Of a stretch of 64,000 bases of DNA, positions 44,338 through 53,597 are shown piece by piece. The DNA lies in contig NZ_RJUB01000156.1 of NCBI RefSeq assembly GCF_024343615.1, positions 124,001-188,000 on the forward strand, given 5' to 3'. The position numbers and the translations under genes are program-made. This stretch comes from Ferruginibacter sp. HRS2-29 (GTDB taxonomy: Bacteria; Bacteroidota; Bacteroidia; Chitinophagales; Chitinophagaceae). Position 1 is the first letter of the stretch. Each line of letters starts with the position of its first letter. Under the pieces are notes generated by a model. It was given only the letters and a program-made list of their open reading frames with translations. It was not told the DNA's origin and ran no database searches.

Positions 44338-46736
44338 CCGAAGGTTTTCTCTTCCCTCGTCAACTGCCCCAGCCTGTTCATACCTTCAATGACCACTCTT
44401 ATTTTTTTACAATTATCTGTATTGAAAAAAGGGATTTTGATGCGGCGGGTATTTTTATCAAAGATCAGGAACGGGTTCCAGTAAAGTGTGATGCGGAAAT
44501 CATCGGGGTTGTTGAAATCAAGCGGCTTGTCGTAATCGGGGCTGTAAAACTCTTTTATCGCCGAGTAGCCCGCGATGCTGGTAAAGTCGAGACCCTTTAC
44601 ATTATCGTTGGAAGCGCCTCCCTTTTTCAGGTATACCGCCACGGCCCCACCTGCGCCACTTCCGCCCGCGCCAAAGAAGGGTGGACGAAAGACTTTGATC
44701 ATCGCCACATCATTCATAGAGATCGATTTGATCATGCTCACATCGGAAGGAGACTCATTGAGAAACACCGCCGTTGCACTTCCACGCCAGGTAATGGAAC
44801 CTTCGCCGGAGGTAGAGACCTGCATCCCGGCCGCTTTGGAAACGAGGTAATCCAATATTGTCATGGCGCTCTTTGCAAACGGGTCATTTTCTGTAATGAA
44901 TGTATAACCATCCGAACCCGTGAAGAAACCGGATGTATATTCTTCATTCATTTTTTCTTCCGGGGTCTTCACTTTCGCTTTCACTGTCACCACGGCAAGA
45001 TCCTTTACCTTATTGCCTTCTATGAATTGTTCGAGCGCAAGCCTGTTGATCGTTTTATTCTTTTTTATGGTAATGCTGTCGGGGGCCGCTGCAGGCGAAA
45101 GCGATGCGAATAAATTTGTAGTAGGTTTTGGGGATTTGCTATAACTCGGATTGAAAGTGAAGGAAGAAATATCGGTGAGTTTTTTATCCTTGTCGTTATT
45201 GAATTGATAATATAGTTTGACAGTGTCGAAAAAGATCACCGGCTCAATCCTGAACCGGCCATCCTGCTCAACAGGAATGGTGAAAATATCCGCACCGCCA
45301 TTTTTCGAGCGCATGATGGCGCTGAGCTGCTTGCCTTTCAATACATTTTTTGCCGGACCAAAAACAGTCCCGCTGATAGAAAGGTTGTTTTCCGGCAGGT
45401 AAGTGATCGGGGGCAATTTGTCGGCAAGGATGTCTTCCCATTTAAACCTTCTCCAGCCGTTGGTCATCATTACCAGATCGAGCTGTGCCTTAACGGAGTC
45501 ATCGTCGGAAGAAAAATATTGCGCAGCATTATATACATTCCCTTTCAGGTCGCTGGAAAGCAACAAATGCGAAAAGATGCTTTCTTTGTTCAGCGGAGGT
45601 GTTGTAAGGCTTTCATCTGTAACCGAAATGGAAAGATTGCTGGTGATATCTCCGCCCACATCTATCTGGAGGCTATTCTTCTTACGTTTGTCCATGTTGA
45701 GCTCCAGCGTATGCAGATCGGTAATGAAAGAATAATTATTATGGTTGATGAATACGATCCTTTCTGCCACCGGAACTTCAACGGCATTGAACAAAGTGAT
45801 CTTCATTATTCCATCGGCCAGGCTATCCGCCGGAATGGGGGCCGATACTTTATTTTTACTGCTCAGGTTGAGTTTGGCGCTGTACACCAGTTGCTGCTGC
45901 ATTTCGGCGATGATGTAAAAAAAGCGCAGTTCCTCTCCTGCCTCGGCAGGGCGCTCCACAGTAAACCTGACCTGGTTATTCTGGTTGATCACATTCAAAA
46001 CTGCACCCTGGGTTTTTACCTTCGGAAGCGGCGTTTCATGCGCTACTCCTTTTTTATCTTTCCAGGCAGCTTTATAGGTTTCATTTCCTGAAGGGGTAAA
46101 AGAAAAATAACCCATACCATCATGTGTGGAGCTGAAGCTGGCTTGCTTTGCACCTTTGCTGTCGGTTATCGTGCCAGAAATATTAAATGGAACGGCATCC
46201 TGGTCGGTGGCTTTAAAAGCTACATTAGTTGCAACACCTGCTACAAGATCGCCGCCTTCAGGAAAAAATGTGACTGAATACACCGGCTTTGCAGCAACAG
46301 GTTTTGCGGCGGTATTGATGATGCGTATCGGCTTGAGGTATATCAGGGCCGAATCGAAGTTGAGCATCCAGGCGGTATAAGCTTTTATATAAAGTTGTGT
46401 GGCTTTCAACGTATCCGGCAGGTCAAACGAGGAGGCTGCCCCGTATTCGATCACAGGCATCACTTTGCGTTGCAATATCGTGCCCTTGTCATTGATCAGC
46501 TCGGCATAAACGGTTTTGCTGAGTGGAGAAGGCTGGTTGGAGGCAGTGAGATAGGCTTTGAACCAGATGGTTTCGCCGGGGTTGTAATAGGGACGGTCGT
46601 ATTGCAGGTATAATTTTTCCTGCGGAAATTTACTGTCTACCGCAATCGACATGGAATCGATCCTCTGGGCACGGGTGGTTTGTGCGGTTACAAGAAATAG
46701 TATGCTTAAAAGAAAAGAGGAGATCCTGCGTATCAT
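44331..46736 (-). CDS. MG2-domain protein with TonB-receptor plug-like C-terminus
   Basis: About 801 residues from the ATG at 46736, which starts a signal peptide (MIRRISSFLLSILFLVTAQ); an upstream in-frame TTG at 46763 coincides with the -7 box. The N-terminal FPQEKLYLQYDRPYYNPGETIWFKAYL segment is the macroglobulin MG2 pattern. Middle Ig-like domains follow. Near 610-700 a plug-like segment appears (MTILDYLVSKAAGMQVS ... AVFLNE ... VFRPPFFGAGG). There is no beta-barrel domain, so it is not a transporter itself; a periplasmic or outer-membrane-associated role is inferred. Such proteins are common in Bacteroidota, with unknown function. Confidence 0.82.
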   Translation of the reverse strand: MIRRISSFLLSILFLVTAQTTRAQRIDSMSIAVDSKFPQEKLYLQYDRPYYNPGETIWFKAYLTASNQPSPLSKTVYAELINDKGTILQRKVMPVIEYGAASSFDLPDTLKATQLYIKAYTAWMLNFDSALIYLKPIRIINTAAKPVAAKPVYSVTFFPEGGDLVAGVATNVAFKATDQDAVPFNISGTITDSKGAKQASFSSTHDGMGYFSFTPSGNETYKAAWKDKKGVAHETPLPKVKTQGAVLNVINQNNQVRFTVERPAEAGEELRFFYIIAEMQQQLVYSAKLNLSSKNKVSAPIPADSLADGIMKITLFNAVEVPVAERIVFINHNNYSFITDLHTLELNMDKRKKNSLQIDVGGDITSNLSISVTDESLTTPPLNKESIFSHLLLSSDLKGNVYNAAQYFSSDDDSVKAQLDLVMMTNGWRRFKWEDILADKLPPITYLPENNLSISGTVFGPAKNVLKGKQLSAIMRSKNGGADIFTIPVEQDGRFRIEPVIFFDTVKLYYQFNNDKDKKLTDISSFTFNPSYSKSPKPTTNLFASLSPAAAPDSITIKKNKTINRLALEQFIEGNKVKDLAVVTVKAKVKTPEEKMNEEYTSGFFTGSDGYTFITENDPFAKSAMTILDYLVSKAAGMQVSTSGEGSITWRGSATAVFLNESPSDVSMIKSISMNDVAMIKVFRPPFFGAGGSGAGGAVAVYLKKGGASNDNVKGLDFTSIAGYSAIKEFYSPDYDKPLDFNNPDDFRITLYWNPFLIFDKNTRRIKIPFFNTDNCKKIRVVIEGMNRLGQLTREEKTFGN

Positions 46737-46760
46737 TGATATAGGTTGGTTTTGGAGGTT

Positions 46761-46768
46761 CAAATTTA
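46761..46768 (-). promoter_or_regulatory. -7 box for the MG2-domain gene
   Basis: TAAATTTG on the minus strand is an exact TAnnTTTG match, 24 bases before the ATG at 46736. It supports that start over the earlier in-frame TTG. Confidence 0.5.
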
Positions 46769-46830
46769 GCCTTAAAAAATACTAAAGGAATGCTAATACT
46801 TATCCGCTTACAAGTTACGCCATAAAGCAT

Positions 46831-46856
46831 AAAAAAACCGAAGCCAGGGCTTCGGT
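46831..46856 (-). terminator. Terminator after the small membrane protein gene
   Basis: ACCGAAGC (46837-46844) and GCTTCGGT (46849-46856) pair around a 4-base loop. On the minus strand a T-run follows (A7 at 46831-46837). It ends the kinase/membrane-protein unit. Confidence 0.75.
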
Positions 46857-46878
46857 CAGGGTATCTTGTTAAATGAGC

Positions 46879-47148
46879 TTAATATTCATCATCCGTCCGG
46901 GCGGGTGTTTTCTGGAGGGTTGCATGCACCAGCAAGTAACCGCCCAGTCCGCAGAATACGGCGAAAAGGTTGATCGCTATCAGGTTTTTGGTGCCAAACA
47001 TATTGATGGCGAAAGCCATTCCAAAAAACTCTGCAAGCATCCAGGCTACTACAGTAAAGATGATCCACGTGCCACGTTTCAATCCTTTTGCAACAGCGAT
47101 CCTGCCGATATGCCGGGCAAGAAAAAATAATAAGATCAGATCAATCAT
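46879..47148 (-). CDS. Small membrane protein of unknown function
   Basis: 89 residues with three hydrophobic segments (about 2-13, 27-49, 53-76) and a charged tail KTPARTDDEY. No family recognised. Eight bases separate it from the end of the PfkB kinase gene on the same strand, and the shared terminator lies just downstream, so the two are co-transcribed. The composition and tight packing argue that it is real. Confidence 0.75.
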   Translation of the reverse strand: MIDLILLFFLARHIGRIAVAKGLKRGTWIIFTVVAWMLAEFFGMAFAINMFGTKNLIAINLFAVFCGLGGYLLVHATLQKTPARTDDEY

Positions 47149-47156
47149 GCTTTCGC

Positions 47157-48080
47157 TTATACTAAATCAATATCGAAATTCACCAGTTGCACAAATTCGG
47201 CGATGCGTTCGTCGATATCTGCCTTGGTAATTTCCTGCATCCTTTGCGGACCAAATTTCTCTACGCAGAAGCTTGCCATGGCGCTTCCTACGATGATAGC
47301 CGTTTTCATATTTTCAAAACTGATATCCTTTGTTTTTGCCAGGTGGCCGATGAACCCGCCGGCGAAAGTATCGCCTGCACCGGTAGGGTCAAACACTTCT
47401 TCCAGTGGCAATGCAGGAGCAAAGAACACGTGGTTTTCGTGGAATAACAAAGCTCCGTGCTCCCCTTTTTTGATGATGAGGAACTTAGGCCCCATGGCCA
47501 GTATTTTGCGGGCAGCTTTTACCAGTGAAACTTCCTCGCTCAATTGCCTTGCTTCGCCATCATTTACCAGTAATACATCTACTTCTTTCAATACGGCTTT
47601 CAGGTCGTCCATCGCGAGGTCCATCCAGAAATTCATGGTGTCCATTACGATGAGCTTGGGCCTTGTTCTCAGTTGTTTAATAACGCTCAGCTGCAGGCTT
47701 GGCATCAGGTTGCCCAGCATCAGGAACTCAGCGCCCTGGTAGCTTTCAGGAACGATCGGGTTGAAATCCGCCAGTACGTTCAGGTCGGTCACCAATGTAT
47801 CGCGGGTATTCATATCAATGTGATATTTACCACTCCAGAAGAAAGATTTTTTGTCAGGAACGATTTCCACACCATCCAGTTCCACACCACGGCTGGTGAG
47901 CTGATCCATTTCTTCCTGCGGAAAATCATTGCCCACGATGGAGATCTGCTGTACAGGTTTGATGAAATTGCTGGCCGCATACGCTACATAAGTCGCCGAG
48001 CCACCAATGATCTTGTCTACTTTGCCGAAAGGTGTTTCAATAGCGTCGAAAGCCATTGTACCAACACTGATTAAAGACAT
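47157..48080 (-). CDS. PfkB-family carbohydrate/nucleoside kinase
   Basis: 307 residues. The PfkB signature is DPTGAGDTFAGGF near residue 250, where the aspartate of GAGD is the catalytic base. An N-terminal GGSATYVAYAASNF segment binds the sugar. Family members phosphorylate sugars or nucleosides (ribokinase, adenosine kinase). The substrate cannot be fixed from sequence alone and no sugar-pathway gene is adjacent. A perfect -7 box (TACTTTTG) lies 42 bases upstream. Confidence 0.9.
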   Translation of the reverse strand: MSLISVGTMAFDAIETPFGKVDKIIGGSATYVAYAASNFIKPVQQISIVGNDFPQEEMDQLTSRGVELDGVEIVPDKKSFFWSGKYHIDMNTRDTLVTDLNVLADFNPIVPESYQGAEFLMLGNLMPSLQLSVIKQLRTRPKLIVMDTMNFWMDLAMDDLKAVLKEVDVLLVNDGEARQLSEEVSLVKAARKILAMGPKFLIIKKGEHGALLFHENHVFFAPALPLEEVFDPTGAGDTFAGGFIGHLAKTKDISFENMKTAIIVGSAMASFCVEKFGPQRMQEITKADIDERIAEFVQLVNFDIDLV

Positions 48081-48121
48081 AATGTTGTTTGGTTTGGTGT
48101 AAAATGATGTAAAAAACGCTG

Positions 48122-48129
48122 CAAAAGTA
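48122..48129 (-). promoter_or_regulatory. -7 box of the PfkB kinase gene
   Basis: TACTTTTG on the minus strand, exact TAnnTTTG, 42 bases before the start codon at 48080. The arms of the AATAAGG repeat begin just upstream. Confidence 0.5.
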
Positions 48130-48136
48130 AAGTAAA

Positions 48137-48280
48137 ATAAGGAAAGAAATGAGGAATAAGAAATAAGGGATGAGAAAGTGGGGGTTCTTTTATACTTTTA
48201 GGTTCAATTATTGGAATATAGCTCCGAAATAAAGAACCGGCTTCCTTATTTGTATTATTCATTTCTTATTCCTTATTTCC
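48137..48280. repeat. Intergenic inverted repeats of the GAATAAG/AATAAGG family
   Basis: 48137-48169 (AATAAGGAAAGAAATGAGGA and on) faces 48244-48280 (complement, with CTTATTCCTTATTTCC). The gap is between divergent genes (kinase and threonylcarbamoyl-AMP synthase), so the pair spans both promoter regions. Confidence 0.7.
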
Positions 48281-48281
48281 T

Positions 48282-48896
48282 ATGCTTTTACAGATACATC
48301 CCGAAAATCCACAGCCGCGGCTGATAAAACAGTTGGCAGAATGCCTGCTCGACGGGGGAGTGATCATTTACCCGACAGATACTATTTATGGCATCGGCTG
48401 CGATATTTTTCAGCATAAAGCGATAGAACGGGTGGCTAAGATCAAGAATGTAGACCCTCAAAAAGCGCAACTTTCCTTTATCTGCCGCGACCTGAGCAAC
48501 CTCAGCGATTATACCAAAAGCATCGATACCCCGCTTTACAGGATGCTCAAAAATCATCTTCCGGGCCCGTACACGTTCATCCTTCCTGCCAGCAAACAGG
48601 TGCCGAAAATTTTGCAGAGTAAAAAATCTACCATCGGGTTGAGGGTGCCGGACAACGAGATCTGCCGTCACATATTGGAATTGCTCGAACACCCGTTGCT
48701 GAGCGCTTCGCTCCCCGGCGATATGGTAGAGGAATATACCGACCCCGAAGTGATGTACGAAAGATTTGGCGACAAAGTGGATTTTGTGGTGGACGGGGGT
48801 ATCGGCGGGATGGTGCCCTCTACCGTGGTGGATTGTACCACCGATCAGTGGACGGTGATCAGGCAGGGATTGGGTGAATTTGAAGAAACGGAGTAG
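48282..48896 (+). CDS. L-threonylcarbamoyladenylate synthase family (Sua5/YciO/YrdC)
   Basis: 204 residues, one YrdC domain. GGVIIYPTDTIYGIGCD (about 25-41), SFICRDLSNLSDY, PGPYTFILPAS and STIGLRVPDN are typical; the R..LSDY and L-P-G-P-Y-T-F forms favour the YciO subtype. The family condenses threonine, bicarbonate and ATP into the intermediate for t6A at tRNA position 37; whether YciO-type members do so in vivo is less certain. Starts directly at the edge of the repeat arm. Confidence 0.9.
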   Translation: MLLQIHPENPQPRLIKQLAECLLDGGVIIYPTDTIYGIGCDIFQHKAIERVAKIKNVDPQKAQLSFICRDLSNLSDYTKSIDTPLYRMLKNHLPGPYTFILPASKQVPKILQSKKSTIGLRVPDNEICRHILELLEHPLLSASLPGDMVEEYTDPEVMYERFGDKVDFVVDGGIGGMVPSTVVDCTTDQWTVIRQGLGEFEETE

Positions 48897-48898
48897 GA

Positions 48899-49076
48899 TG
48901 ATCGCAGATTTCAAAGGGATGAGGAAGATTGCACAGATTGTTTTGCTCCGCAAAAATAAAATGCAGTGTATAAATTTCAAACTCAGTAAGAGTTATCAGA
49001 ATTTATACACTGCATTTAAGTTTCACGCAGTGAAACAATCTGCGAAATCCGCGTAATCACCTGAAATCTGTGATTA
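48899..49076. repeat. Large intergenic hairpin element, copy 1
   Basis: Outer arms about 48901-48943 and 49035-49076 (ATCGCAGATTTCAAAGGGAT facing ATCACAGATTTC-complement) pair imperfectly; the inner arms AAATGCAGTGTATAAATT (48959-48976) and 49000-49018 pair almost perfectly. It includes CACGCAGTGAAACAATCTG, also found in copy 2 (49482-49664), so the two are related elements on either side of the gene at 49074. Confidence 0.75.
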
Positions 49077-49376
49077 ATTCCTGTCGCGGTTATTATGTTT
49101 CTTGATGTAAATATTAGCGTCTGCTTTTTTCTTTTTTGCATGGATGTCTTGTCTTTCTTCAGCGGTAACTACTCCATCGCTTTTGGCAGCCACTTTGGTG
49201 CGGCGTATGCGGCGCTGCTGACGTACCAGCTTTTTTGTTTCCCCTTTGGTAAGTTCCCCGTTTTTTACGCCGTTGGCGATCTTGGCTTTGTCCGAAACCT
49301 GCGGAGCCTGTGCATTGGCAGAAACGGCGATCATCAATAAAAATGAAAATGCGAGAAGGATTCTTGTTAGTTTCAT
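49074..49376 (-). CDS. Small basic exported protein
   Basis: 100 residues. Signal peptide MKLTRILLAFSFLLMIAVSANAQ, then a short soluble domain rich in lysine and arginine (KGETKKLVRQQRRIRRTKVAAKSDGVVTAEERQDIHAKKKKADANIYIKKHNNRDRN). The SDGVVTAEERQDI segment loosely resembles an EF-hand-like loop and helix. Periplasmic; function unknown. It stands alone between two copies of a large hairpin element. Confidence 0.8.
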   Translation of the reverse strand: MKLTRILLAFSFLLMIAVSANAQAPQVSDKAKIANGVKNGELTKGETKKLVRQQRRIRRTKVAAKSDGVVTAEERQDIHAKKKKADANIYIKKHNNRDRN

Positions 49377-49481
49377 GATGTTTTTTATTTAAAAGTTATC
49401 AGCAAAAGTGCTGGGCGGGGTTAAGACCAATGCCTTTTAAAAAAGTTTAATGGCAGGAAGATTTTTAAAAAGAGAAGAAAG

Positions 49482-49664
49482 AGGATCACAGATTTCAAAT
49501 TGATTAGGGGATTACACAGATTGTCTCACTGCGTGAAACCCCAAAATGCAGCTTGTAAAATATGGGGAATTGTTCTGAGCTTAAAATTTGATGAACTGCA
49601 TTTTTCGTTTTGCGAAGCAAAACAATCTGTGTAATCGCCTAATCAATTTGAAATCTGTGATCCT
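49482..49664. repeat. Large intergenic hairpin element, copy 2
   Basis: Arms 49482-49524 and 49622-49664 are 43 bp and pair with a single mismatch (AGGATCACAGATTTCAAATT and on). Inner segments (CACTGCGTGAAACC, AAAATGCAGC / CTGCATTTTT) match parts of copy 1 at 48899-49076. The region between holds no gene. Confidence 0.88.
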
Positions 49665-49673
49665 GTTCCCTAC

Positions 49674-50270
49674 CTAAAATAAACCTATCTGCGGGTTGAG
49701 GATATTAAAACTCCTGCGGTGATATTTACAAATGCCCGTTTCTTCAATGGCTTTACGGTGTACAGCCGTGCCGTATCCTTTATTGGTATCCCAGCCGTAG
49801 TGGCTGAATTCTTTGTGCAGTTGCAACATGTGCTCGTCGCGGTAAGTTTTGGCGAGTACGCTTGCCGCCGCGATGGACGCATATCTTCCATCTCCTTGTA
49901 TAAGGCAACGGTGAGGAATATCCCTGTAAGGCTTGAACCGGTTGCCATCCACCAGCAGCAATTGCGGAACGGCCATCAGTTTGTCGAGCGCCAGGTGCAT
50001 CGCTTTAAAAGATGCCTGCAGGATATTGATGGAGTCTATCTCATCATTGTCTACCGAGGCTACCGCAAAATGGATGCTTTCCTTTTCGATAACAGGACGG
50101 AGGAGGTCGCGTTCTTTTTCAGAAAGTTGTTTGCTGTCATTCAGCAACGGGTGATGGAATTTTTTGGGGAGAATGACCGCTGCCGCAAAAACCGGCCCGG
50201 CATAACAACCACGCCCGGCTTCATCCAGCCCGGCTTCTACTTTTGTTTTATATAAATAGGGTTCCAACAT
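49674..50270 (-). CDS. rnhB: Ribonuclease HII
   Basis: 198 residues, the usual length. GLDEAGRGCYAGPV (D16, E17) gives the first two active-site acids, and LLVDGN plus DGRYASIAAASVLAK the others. It cuts the RNA strand of RNA-DNA hybrids, including single ribonucleotides left in DNA. Divergent from the heme A synthase gene, with GATATTTG as a possible -7 box on the minus strand (50279-50286). Confidence 0.96.
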   Translation of the reverse strand: MLEPYLYKTKVEAGLDEAGRGCYAGPVFAAAVILPKKFHHPLLNDSKQLSEKERDLLRPVIEKESIHFAVASVDNDEIDSINILQASFKAMHLALDKLMAVPQLLLVDGNRFKPYRDIPHRCLIQGDGRYASIAAASVLAKTYRDEHMLQLHKEFSHYGWDTNKGYGTAVHRKAIEETGICKYHRRSFNILNPQIGLF

Positions 50271-50310
50271 ACCGGCTGCAAATATCTGTTAAAAACAATC
50301 ATGGCTTTAC

Positions 50311-50318
50311 TAACTTTG
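50311..50318 (+). promoter_or_regulatory. -7 box of the heme A synthase gene
   Basis: TAACTTTG, exact TAnnTTTG, 17 bases before the ATG at 50335. TGTT at 50287-50290 is a weak -33 candidate at 20 bases. Confidence 0.5.
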
Positions 50319-50334
50319 CAGCAATTTTATCAAC

Positions 50335-51270
50335 ATGCGTGCAATCAAAAACTGGGTGCTGGCTACTTTCATATTGACTTTTCTTGTGATCATTGCCGGG
50401 GGCATCGTAAGAACAACTCAAAGCGGAATGGGCTGCCCGGACTGGCCAAGGTGTTTTGGCAAATGGATTCCGCCAACCAATGCCTCGGAGCTGCCCGCCG
50501 ATTTTGAACGCTACCTCAGCAAGCAGGATATTGATCATACTTTTAATGTATACCACACCTGGATCGAGTATTTCAACCGCCTGTTCGGGGCATTGCTCGG
50601 CGTGTTTGCCATCATCCAGGTAGCCTTGCTGTTCCGCAAAAAAACGGTGATGAAACCGGCTTACCGGCTGGCGATCGCTTTTTTGGTAACAGTTATCCTT
50701 ACCGGGCTGTTTGGTGCGCTGGTGGTAAAATTCAACCTGGCTCATTTCAGCATCTCGGTGCATTTGTTATTCGCACTGATCCTCACGCAGCTGCAGCTGG
50801 CGCTGGTATTGAGCGTGAAGCATAAAGTAAAAACACTGGCGGTACCAGCTAAAATAAAAAAGTTGCTGATAGGGTTACTGGTGCTCCTCGTATTCCAGAG
50901 CGTATTGGGAACGATGGTGCGCATATACATAGACGATATTTCCAAACACCTCGATTACCAGCAGCGTGAAACCTGGCTGGCATCTACACCTGTCGCGTTC
51001 CTTATCCACCGCAGTTTTTCATGGGCTGTATTGCTGGCTACGCTCGCATATACCTGGTATTGCCGTAGTTTTTCTGCCATAAAAAACAAGGTCTTTCTGC
51101 TTACAGGAATTATCCTGCTGAGCATGGCTACCGGCATCATATTATTTTATCTGGATATGCCGGCAGTGGCGCAGCCATTGCACCTGTTGCTGGCAACGCT
51201 TGGCATTACGCAGGTGCTCAATATCCTATTGCAACTCAGAACAAAGGAGGCAGCCGCAGAAATCGCCTAG
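50335..51270 (+). CDS. ctaA: Heme A synthase (COX15/CtaA family)
   Basis: 311 residues with eight hydrophobic helices. Conserved features: GGIVRTTQSGMGCPDWPRCFGKWIPP (about 23-47), YHTWIEYFNRLFGALLG with heme-ligand candidates, and the second-half LIHRSFSWAVLL. It oxidises the methyl group of heme O to make heme A for aa3-type oxidases, so the organism should have an aa3 oxidase besides the cbb3 enzyme in this window; ctaB and the cox genes are not nearby. Confidence 0.92.
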   Translation: MRAIKNWVLATFILTFLVIIAGGIVRTTQSGMGCPDWPRCFGKWIPPTNASELPADFERYLSKQDIDHTFNVYHTWIEYFNRLFGALLGVFAIIQVALLFRKKTVMKPAYRLAIAFLVTVILTGLFGALVVKFNLAHFSISVHLLFALILTQLQLALVLSVKHKVKTLAVPAKIKKLLIGLLVLLVFQSVLGTMVRIYIDDISKHLDYQQRETWLASTPVAFLIHRSFSWAVLLATLAYTWYCRSFSAIKNKVFLLTGIILLSMATGIILFYLDMPAVAQPLHLLLATLGITQVLNILLQLRTKEAAAEIA

Positions 51271-51380
51271 TGTGGAAAAATAGTTGCCAGCCTGACAAAA
51301 TTTTGACGGGTTTAAATTCCAAACATCAATACCACATAAATTGCTGCGGGATTAATCGTATTTTTAAGCAACGATTTTAT

Positions 51381-53597
51381 ATGAAGCTGCTTATAAAAAA
51401 CATCTATTATTCATTACCTGTGCAGCTCTTTATCCTGCATTTCAGAAAATTCCAGGTATTACTCATCTTCTGGTATGTATTATTCAGTACCATTTCGAGC
51501 GGCTTCATGAAAACATTCGGCGCTGATGCGCTTTTCTTTTCACCCGAATATCTTGGTAAGGTTAATATAGTCGGGGCGCTCATTGTAGGGGTTGCGCTCG
51601 GTGTTTATATGATGAGCTGGAATATCACCACATTTATTTTGCATAGCAAACGATTTAAATTCCTCGCTGCTACCTCCAACCCGTTCTTAAAATATTGTAT
51701 CAACAATGCCATACTGCCGCTGATCTTCCTGTTCTATTATTTTGTGCGGCTTTATATGTTCAATACTGAAAAAGAACTGATGGAAACAAAAGATGTGTTC
51801 ATCATGATATTAGGTGTGATCATTGGTTTTGTCACCCTGGTGATGGTTTCCTTTGGATATTTTTTTGGTGCAGGAAAAACCATCGAACGTACAATGGCGC
51901 CTATCATTTCCAATCCGGAATTATTTAAGAAAACATACGGTTCACGGGGCATCCGCGATGAATTCGGGCTGAAAGTAAAATATTATCTCAACGCAACACT
52001 GGGCATCAATAAAGTGAGGAGCGTGGGGCATTACCGCCAGGCATTCATCGATGCGCTTTTTAAAAGGCATCACCTCGCGGCGATAGCCAGCATATTGCTG
52101 GCATTCATTTTTCTTTTCACCGTTGGCTTTTTTCTTGACCACAGGTTGTTTGAAATGCCCGCTGCAGCCAGCATCCTGGTATTCTTCGGACTGATGATCG
52201 CATTGATCGGTGCATTATCCTATTTCCTCGAAAGCTGGAGCCTGCCGGTGGCCATCATCTTCATTATATTTATCAATTACCTGTATAAAAAGGAGATCAT
52301 CGATCCGCGGAACAAAGCTTATGGCTTGAATTATATCAACAAAGAAAAGCGGGCGATATATGACAAACATTCTTTGCAGCAACTTTGTATGCCAGAAAAG
52401 CTGGCGGCCGACAAAGCCAATATGATCAATATTCTCAACAACTGGAAAGCGAAACAACAGGAAGAAAAACCGCTTATGATCTTTGTGAATGTCAGCGGCG
52501 GTGGCTTGCGGAGTGCAGCTTTTGTGATGAATACTTTTCAAAAGATCGACAGCATTACAAAAGGAAAACTGATGAAACAGACGTTCCTCATCAGCGGGGC
52601 CAGCGGCGGCATGTTAGCGGCTACCTATTACCGTGAGTTGTACCGCAATAATCTTCATGGAAAAACATTTAACCTCCACGATACGAAGTATACGGATCAT
52701 ATCGCCGGCGATCTGCTCAACCCGGTTTTTACTTCATTGATGGCGCGTGACCTTCTCACGCCCACACAAAAATTTTCGGTGGGGGATTACCGTTATGTGA
52801 AAGACCGTGGATATGCATTTGAAAAAAAACTGGCCGCCAACACCGAAGGTGTGCTGGATGTACAGATGAAAGACCTCGTTGCTGACGAGTCTGCGGCAAA
52901 TGTGCCGCTAATCATTTTTAATTCGGTGATAAAAAGTGACGGGCGAAAGATGATGGTAAGCACCCAGCCACTCAGTTTTATGATGAAGGCGCAGGAGTTT
53001 CAGGACGATACCACTGTAAGCCCCGATGCGGTTGACTTTGCGGCGTTGTTCAAATACCAGGATCCGATGCACCTGCGTATGCTCACCGCTCTGCGCATGA
53101 ATGCTACTTTCCCTTATGTGTTGCCAAACGTATGGCTTCCCAGCAACCCGGTAATTGATGTGATGGATGCGGGCTTGCGGGATAATTACGGGCAGGAAAC
53201 CACGTTGCGTTTCCTGGATAATTTCAGGGATTGGATACAACAGAACACACGTGGCGTGTTGATATTACAGATACGCGACCGGGCAACGGATAATTGGATC
53301 CAGCCTTTTGAAACGAAATCAGTAACGGATATGATCGTTACCCCGGCTACGATGCTGCAGCATAACTGGTTCAAACTGCAGGATTATTTTCAAACGGATC
53401 AGTTTAGTTATTATAAAACTCCCGCCGATTCGATGTTGCAAAAAATAACCATCATGTACCTGGCGGAGAAAGAGGAAAAAACCGCAGCATTGAATTTTCA
53501 TCTTACCAACCAGGAAAAGCGGGATGTGAAACAATCCTTTAATAATGCGATGAACTCCGGGGCTCTGAAGAAGATCGAGGCGTTGATAGGGAATTAA
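51381..53597 (+). CDS. Large membrane patatin-like phospholipase
   Basis: 738 residues from the ATG at 51381; an in-frame start at 51270 would extend into ctaA's stop region. Six or so hydrophobic helices occupy about 20-330. The patatin domain follows: oxyanion FVNVSGGGLRSAAF, nucleophile S408 in GASGG, and an aspartate in VMDAGLRDNYG (DAG in place of the usual DGG). The catalytic domain would face the cytoplasm. Lipid acyl hydrolase activity is inferred. It is unrelated in layout to the shorter patatin at 41137, whose helices are inserted inside the fold. Confidence 0.85.
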   Translation: MKLLIKNIYYSLPVQLFILHFRKFQVLLIFWYVLFSTISSGFMKTFGADALFFSPEYLGKVNIVGALIVGVALGVYMMSWNITTFILHSKRFKFLAATSNPFLKYCINNAILPLIFLFYYFVRLYMFNTEKELMETKDVFIMILGVIIGFVTLVMVSFGYFFGAGKTIERTMAPIISNPELFKKTYGSRGIRDEFGLKVKYYLNATLGINKVRSVGHYRQAFIDALFKRHHLAAIASILLAFIFLFTVGFFLDHRLFEMPAAASILVFFGLMIALIGALSYFLESWSLPVAIIFIIFINYLYKKEIIDPRNKAYGLNYINKEKRAIYDKHSLQQLCMPEKLAADKANMINILNNWKAKQQEEKPLMIFVNVSGGGLRSAAFVMNTFQKIDSITKGKLMKQTFLISGASGGMLAATYYRELYRNNLHGKTFNLHDTKYTDHIAGDLLNPVFTSLMARDLLTPTQKFSVGDYRYVKDRGYAFEKKLAANTEGVLDVQMKDLVADESAANVPLIIFNSVIKSDGRKMMVSTQPLSFMMKAQEFQDDTTVSPDAVDFAALFKYQDPMHLRMLTALRMNATFPYVLPNVWLPSNPVIDVMDAGLRDNYGQETTLRFLDNFRDWIQQNTRGVLILQIRDRATDNWIQPFETKSVTDMIVTPATMLQHNWFKLQDYFQTDQFSYYKTPADSMLQKITIMYLAEKEEKTAALNFHLTNQEKRDVKQSFNNAMNSGALKKIEALIGN

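Noticed and set aside
44331-46736. TonB-dependent receptor
   Set aside because: A plug-like segment is present but there is no C-terminal beta-barrel, and the N-terminus is an MG2-type domain.
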